8,706 nucleotides of DNA from an uncultured Alphaproteobacteria bacterium (GTDB lineage Bacteria; Pseudomonadota; Alphaproteobacteria; UBA7887). A program made the position numbers and the translations under genes. The notes under the pieces are model-generated. The model was not told the DNA's origin and did no database searches. It worked only from the letters and a program-made list of their open reading frames with translations. Where the stretch lies: assembly GCA_913044255.1 (NCBI GenBank), contig CAJWOI010000100.1, forward strand, positions 1-8,706. The letters run 5' to 3'. Shown here in pieces: positions 4,371 through 8,706 of this stretch (the first letter of the stretch is position 1; each line of letters begins with the position of its first letter).

Positions 4371-7127
4371 TCATTGAGGCGCCAACACCCTAGGAAAATC
4401 TATTTCCTCCAACCGCACCGAACAAAATTTCAGTTCGGGTATCTTCCCAACTGGGTCAAGTTTTGGGTTGGTCAACAGATTGGCGGCTGCTTCGGAATAA
4501 CAAAAAGGAATAAAAACCAATCCTTCCGGGGTAGAACCAGTAATTCGAGCCTTCAGTTCTATCACACCGCGCCGGCTCGTAACACGGATCCATGCCCCAG
4601 GCACAATCCCTAACCGGCGAGCATCTGCCGGAGCGATCTCACAAACCGCCTCTGGTTCTAGTTCATCCAAAACTCTAGCCCGTCTAGTCATTACCCCGGT
4701 GTGCCAGTGTTCAAGTTGGCGTCCAGTAGTTAATACCATGGGAAAATTTTCATCCGGTACTTCGTCTGGAGGAATTATATTAGCTGGTATGAATCTACCT
4801 CGCCCATCACGAGTGGGAAAGCCATCACCGAATATGATTGGGTCGCCTGGATCTCCCACATTCCGGCACGGGTACGTAACTGCCCCCTGCTCACACAAAC
4901 GATCCCATGTAATCCCGGCGATGGACGGCATACAACCACGCATTTCTTCAAATATCGAGCGCGGTCCGTCGTAGTTCCAGTCTAGACCGATACGGCGGGC
5001 AATTTCCTGAACAATCCACCAGTCCTGGCGCGCGTCACCCGGGGGGTCTATGGCTTGTCGCCCAATTTGCACGCGACGGTCCGTATTAGTAAAGGTTCCA
5101 TCTTTTTCTGGAAACGCACTCGCAGGCAGGATCACGTCTGCGTATACCGCTGTTTCAGTAAGAAAGATATCCTGAACCACCAGATGTTCTAATTTACAAA
5201 GCGCTTCGCGCACATGACTCGCATCCGGATCCGACATAGCTGGGTTTTCACCCATGACATACATGCCTTTCATCGTCCCCTCATAGGCCGAATCAGCAAT
5301 TTCAACTACTGTTAAGCCAGGGTCCGAATTTAGGGTGACCCCCCAAAACTTCTCAAAAAACGCATGTGCCGACGGATCGGAAACAGGCTGATAATCTGGA
5401 TACACCATTGGAATCAAGCCGGAGTCCGACGCGCCTTGGACATTGTTCTGGCCTCTTAGTGGATGTAACCCAGTACCAGGCCGTCCAACTTGTCCTGTAA
5501 GTAAGGCAAGCGAAATTAAACAACGCGCGTTGTCCGTGCCATGAATATGCTGAGAAACGCCCATGCCCCAAAAAATCATAGCGCGCTCCGCATTACCGTA
5601 CAAACGAGCGACCTCACGCAAAATGTCAGCTGGAATCCCGCAATTCTCCGACATCAACTCGGGGGAATAATCTAAAAGATGCGCGCGTAATTCCTCAAAA
5701 CCAGTAGTGCGAGATTGCACATATTCTTCGTCATACAAATTTTCCTGCACAATCACGTGCATCAGTGCGTTGAGTACGGCAACATCGCTGCCAGGCTTAT
5801 TCTGAATCATGTAATCCGCATGCCGCTTAAGTGCTTGCCCACGTGGATCCATTACCACCAATTTTGCTCCAGCTTTAACCGCGTTCTTGAAAAACGTCGC
5901 TGCAACCGGATGATTCTCTGTGGGATTAGCTCCTACGACTATAAGCACATCTGCATTAACGGATTCACTAAAAGGCGCGGTCACGGCGCCGGAACCAATC
6001 GTCTCCATCAACGCTGCCACCGAACTCGCATGGCAAAGTCGAGTACAATGATCTACGTTATTGGTGCCGAATCCCGTACGCACCATTTTCTGCACCAAGT
6101 AAGCCTCTTCATTGGACCCCTTTGCACAACCAAATCCGCTTAATGCTTGGCTACCATGTTGTTCTCGGATCCGTACCAAACCTTCTGCCGCAAGATCAAG
6201 CGCCTCGCCCCAAGTTGCCTCTCTGAAATGGGTGTAGGGATTGCCAGGGTCGACAAAATCTTCGGCGCGTTTTGGGACGCCATCTTTACGAACTAGTGGT
6301 GAAACTAGACGGTGCGAGTGATGAATATAATCAAACCCAAACCGCCCCTTAACACATAACCTGCCTCTATTTGCTGGCCCGTCACGACCCACAACTGAAA
6401 CAATCCGATCACCTTCAACTTGATACGTGAGCTGGCAGCCTACCCCGCAATAAGGGCACAAACTATTTACCTCACGCGACTCATTTTCCGTTTTGGTTGA
6501 GACCGGCAGAAGTGCGCCAGTAGGACAAGCCTGCACGCACTCCCCACATGCTACGCAGCTTGACGCTCCCATCCCATCTCCCATATCAAAAACGATCGAG
6601 TTGGCAGCCCCTCGCCTAGCCATACCAATCACATCGTTAACCTGGACCTCACGACAAGCCCGCACGCAACGCGTGCAGTGAATGCAAGAATCGAGATTAA
6701 CCAACATCGCAGGGTGACTGGAATCGCTTGGAGGCGGCAGCCTCTTGGGAAAACGGCTTTCGACTTGGCCAATACGCTCCGCCCACTGCCAAAATTCTGA
6801 ATCTGGATCATGAGATGCCGAACGAGTTGGCTGATCGGCAACCAATAACTCTATGACCATTGCCCGAGAGAACCGAGCACGCTCGCTAACCGAGTGAACC
6901 ACCATGCCCGTTTCAGGCAACCTATTGCACGAAGATGCAAGGACACGCTCGCCTTCAATCTCCACCATGCAAGTTCGACAGTTGCCATCCGGGCGGTATC
7001 CCGGTGCAGGACTATAACAAAGATGTGGTATTTCGATCCCTGATCTTTGAGCTACCGCCCAAATCGTTTCTCCAGGCTGGGCTAAAACCTCCCGTCCATC
7101 TAAAGCAAAAGCGATTGTATCGGTCAT
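4371..7127 (-). CDS. fdsA: NAD-dependent formate dehydrogenase catalytic (alpha) subunit, Mo-bis-MGD, Cys type
   Basis: Oxidises formate to CO2 at a molybdenum bis-MGD centre and sends electrons to the diaphorase subunit encoded just upstream. The protein has 918 residues from the ATG at 7127; the longer frame from 7199 only reads back into the neighbouring gene. Domains in order: a [2Fe-2S] ferredoxin domain (Cys37, 50, 53, 67); two [4Fe-4S] sites (Cys148, 151, 154, 158 and Cys191, 194, 197, 201); the Mo-domain [4Fe-4S] site (Cys224, 227, 231, 258); then the molybdopterin oxidoreductase body and the C-terminal dinucleotide-binding domain (about 795-905). The Mo ligand is Cys365 in RLCHASS, followed by His366, at the place of selenocysteine in E. 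coli FdhF. Arg558 in LRGQNNVQGASD fits the conserved active-site Arg. There is no signal peptide, so it is cytosolic. No Cys lies between 67 and 148, so the His/Cys3 cluster of longer FdsA and NuoG proteins appears absent. The ATG overlaps the fdsB stop (ATGA, 7124-7127), with GGGAAG about 13 bases upstream. No fdsC/fdhD or fdsD follows. Confidence 0.95.
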   Translation of the reverse strand: MTDTIAFALDGREVLAQPGETIWAVAQRSGIEIPHLCYSPAPGYRPDGNCRTCMVEIEGERVLASSCNRLPETGMVVHSVSERARFSRAMVIELLVADQPTRSASHDPDSEFWQWAERIGQVESRFPKRLPPPSDSSHPAMLVNLDSCIHCTRCVRACREVQVNDVIGMARRGAANSIVFDMGDGMGASSCVACGECVQACPTGALLPVSTKTENESREVNSLCPYCGVGCQLTYQVEGDRIVSVVGRDGPANRGRLCVKGRFGFDYIHHSHRLVSPLVRKDGVPKRAEDFVDPGNPYTHFREATWGEALDLAAEGLVRIREQHGSQALSGFGCAKGSNEEAYLVQKMVRTGFGTNNVDHCTRLCHASSVAALMETIGSGAVTAPFSESVNADVLIVVGANPTENHPVAATFFKNAVKAGAKLVVMDPRGQALKRHADYMIQNKPGSDVAVLNALMHVIVQENLYDEEYVQSRTTGFEELRAHLLDYSPELMSENCGIPADILREVARLYGNAERAMIFWGMGVSQHIHGTDNARCLISLALLTGQVGRPGTGLHPLRGQNNVQGASDSGLIPMVYPDYQPVSDPSAHAFFEKFWGVTLNSDPGLTVVEIADSAYEGTMKGMYVMGENPAMSDPDASHVREALCKLEHLVVQDIFLTETAVYADVILPASAFPEKDGTFTNTDRRVQIGRQAIDPPGDARQDWWIVQEIARRIGLDWNYDGPRSIFEEMRGCMPSIAGITWDRLCEQGAVTYPCRNVGDPGDPIIFGDGFPTRDGRGRFIPANIIPPDEVPDENFPMVLTTGRQLEHWHTGVMTRRARVLDELEPEAVCEIAPADARRLGIVPGAWIRVTSRRGVIELKARITGSTPEGLVFIPFCYSEAAANLLTNPKLDPVGKIPELKFCSVRLEEIDFPRVLAPQ

Positions 7128-8706
7128 AGCGGCAGTTCTTCCCGAAAAAACTGAAGCGCGCCCAACAACGGGTTCGGCGCAGCCTGCCCAAGACCACAAA
7201 TGGACGCATCAGTCATTCCCACGCTCAATTCACGAAGGAGTTCTCCGTCCCAAACTGGCCGCTCCAGCAGCTTAACTGCTTTCTCACAACCGACCCGACA
7301 TGGCGTGCACTGGCCACAACTTTCATCCTCAAAAAACCGCATGAGATTGAGGACAACTTCGGCAATTGGATCCTGGTCACTCAAAATCACGACCGCGCCC
7401 GAGCCAACAAAACATCCATACTCATCAAGTGTACCAAAATCGAGTGGGATGCTAGCAAGATTGGCAGGCAAAATACCACCCGAAGCACCACCTGGAAGAT
7501 AGGCCTTGAACTGGTGACCGTTTTGCATACCCCCAGCATACTCTTCAACAAGCTCGAGGGCGGTGACACCCGCTGGCGCCACTTTTACGCCAGGCACGTT
7601 TATCCGTCCAGACACTGAAAATAGCCGCAACCCCTGACTGCCACGGCGACCCTGACGAGCGAACCAATGGGCGCCTTTGGTCAAAATTTCGGGTACCCAG
7701 TATAACGTTTCGACATTGTGAATAAGCGTCGGGCGCCCGAACAGTCCTGCTTCTGCCGGGAAAGGGGGTTTGTGCCTCGGTTCTCCGCGCTTTCCTTCCA
7801 AGCTCTCAAGCATCGCCGACTCCTCACCACAAATATATGCCCCGGCCCCGCGCCTTATATTAACCTTAAACCCATCCAGTAGCCCGCTACCTCTAAGAAC
7901 CCCCAACTCCAGTTCCAGAATTTCCCGAGCAGCCGGATATTCGTCACGAACGTAAACAAATATGGTGGTTGCCCCAACCGCCCAGGCAGCAACCAGCATG
8001 CCCTCCAGAAACTGATGAGGACTCGTCTCTAGGATAAACCGGTCTTTAAATGTGCCGGGTTCGCCTTCATCAGCGTTCACTGCCATAAGTGGTTCCACGG
8101 AATTGTGAACGAGCCTCCACTTTCGCCCGGCTGAGAAGCCCGCGCCACCGAGTCCTTTCAGTGAACTCTCCTCCATCTCAGTTATCACTGCCTCGGCTAG
8201 TCTGGCCCCACTCAGACATTCCCGTAACAGTTCATACCCGCCCTCTCGCTGGTAATCACTAAAAGCGAGGTACACAGGAATTTTTGGAGCACTCACTCCC
8301 TCGGCTATGACCTGCTCAACGGACAAAACAGTCGCGTTATCCACGTGTCGGTGGCCTATTTGGACCACGGGCGCACTTTCGCAACGACCCATACAGGGGG
8401 CACGGACAACTCTAACCTTTGCAAAGTTTTTCAAGGCCAACGATTTTCGCAAATCTTCGCCGCCAAACATTGTACACGTCACGCTGTCACAAACCCGCAC
8501 GGTACACGCGGGATGGATGGCGTCGACATTTTCCACCACATCAAAATGGGCGTAAAACGTGGCGACCTCATATACCTCGGCCTGTGAAAGACGCAGTTCC
8601 TCCGCCAAGGCTGCCAGGTGATCCAACAAAAGGAAGCCATAGTGATCTTGCAAAAGATGCAAATATTCAAGCAGCAAACAGCGCCGCCGCCACACCATAA
8701 ACAACA
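7124..8706 (-). CDS. fdsB: Fused NuoE-NuoF-like diaphorase subunit of NAD-dependent formate dehydrogenase, 5' end missing
   Basis: Transfers electrons from FdsA through Fe-S clusters and FMN to NAD+. About 526 residues are visible, and the frame is open at the right window edge. The first complete codon is TTG at 8702-8704, and family resemblance suggests some tens of N-terminal residues lie outside. Counting from that codon, residues 1 to about 135 are a NuoE/FdsG-like domain with [2Fe-2S] ligands Cys72, Cys77, Cys104 and Cys108. Residues from about 140 are NuoF/FdsB-like: the Gly-rich FMN/NAD motif GLGGAGFSAGRKW (184-196), NADEGEPGTFKDR (210-222), GAGAYICGEES (287-297), and the [4Fe-4S] ligands Cys463, 466, 469 (ESCGQCTPC) with Cys503 (ICGLGQ). 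Separate fdsG and fdsB genes are the textbook arrangement; here they are one polypeptide. The TGA at 7124-7126 overlaps the fdsA start, so the two are translationally coupled. An ATG at 8696-8698 could in principle be the start but would leave a short N-terminus. Confidence 0.93.
   Translation of the reverse strand, partial: LFMVWRRRCLLLEYLHLLQDHYGFLLLDHLAALAEELRLSQAEVYEVATFYAHFDVVENVDAIHPACTVRVCDSVTCTMFGGEDLRKSLALKNFAKVRVVRAPCMGRCESAPVVQIGHRHVDNATVLSVEQVIAEGVSAPKIPVYLAFSDYQREGGYELLRECLSGARLAEAVITEMEESSLKGLGGAGFSAGRKWRLVHNSVEPLMAVNADEGEPGTFKDRFILETSPHQFLEGMLVAAWAVGATTIFVYVRDEYPAAREILELELGVLRGSGLLDGFKVNIRRGAGAYICGEESAMLESLEGKRGEPRHKPPFPAEAGLFGRPTLIHNVETLYWVPEILTKGAHWFARQGRRGSQGLRLFSVSGRINVPGVKVAPAGVTALELVEEYAGGMQNGHQFKAYLPGGASGGILPANLASIPLDFGTLDEYGCFVGSGAVVILSDQDPIAEVVLNLMRFFEDESCGQCTPCRVGCEKAVKLLERPVWDGELLRELSVGMTDASICGLGQAAPNPLLGALQFFREELPL

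Noticed and set aside
5715..6143. A 142-codon plus-strand frame
   Set aside because: It is fully inside fdsA on the other strand, where the Mo-binding motif is well conserved, and it shows no recognisable domain.
7128..7199. Upstream extension of fdsA by 24 residues
   Set aside because: The extension lies wholly in the fdsB coding region and does not resemble the family; the ATG at 7127 begins just before the ferredoxin domain and makes a typical ATGA overlap.

Overview
The window looks like a proteobacterial chromosome segment of roughly 50% G+C by eye; no finer taxonomy can be supported. It carries respiratory and sulfur-handling genes on the + strand and an NAD-linked formate dehydrogenase operon on the - strand. 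The two sets converge near base 4300. No tRNA, rRNA, CRISPR array, transposase or long repeat was seen.

Layout. Bases 1-233 are the 3' end of a HybB/NrfD-type membrane subunit whose body lies outside the window. A 244-base gap follows, with a small hairpin and an AT-rich stretch. Then come, all on +: a cytochrome b556 (gamma) subunit of respiratory formate dehydrogenase type with a signal peptide and four candidate heme histidines (478-1524); a cupin thiol dioxygenase of the cysteine-dioxygenase superfamily (1561-2163); and a four-domain rhodanese protein whose GTG start overlaps the dioxygenase stop (2160-3776). A small secreted Rap1a/Tai-like protein follows (3894-4268). On the - strand, read from the right edge, are a fused NuoE-NuoF (FdsG-FdsB-like) diaphorase subunit cut by the window edge (7124-8706) and the molybdenum/iron-sulfur catalytic subunit FdsA (4371-7127), joined by an ATGA overlap.

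How they may work together. The - strand pair should form a soluble, cysteine-type formate dehydrogenase: formate is oxidised at the Mo centre, electrons pass through Fe-S clusters to FMN, and NAD+ is reduced. The + strand cytochrome b is of the kind that hands electrons from a periplasmic formate dehydrogenase to quinone, but its usual catalytic partners are not in the window. The dioxygenase and rhodanese genes are translationally coupled and probably form one sulfur-oxidation or sulfur-transfer unit. By-eye alignment puts neither of the known carboxylate-binding residues (Arg in cysteine dioxygenase, Gln in 3-mercaptopropionate dioxygenase) at the expected place, so the substrate is open.

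The most interesting candidate for an under-described system is this dioxygenase/rhodanese pair beside formate-oxidation genes. The functional link between the sulfur and formate halves is inference from proximity only.
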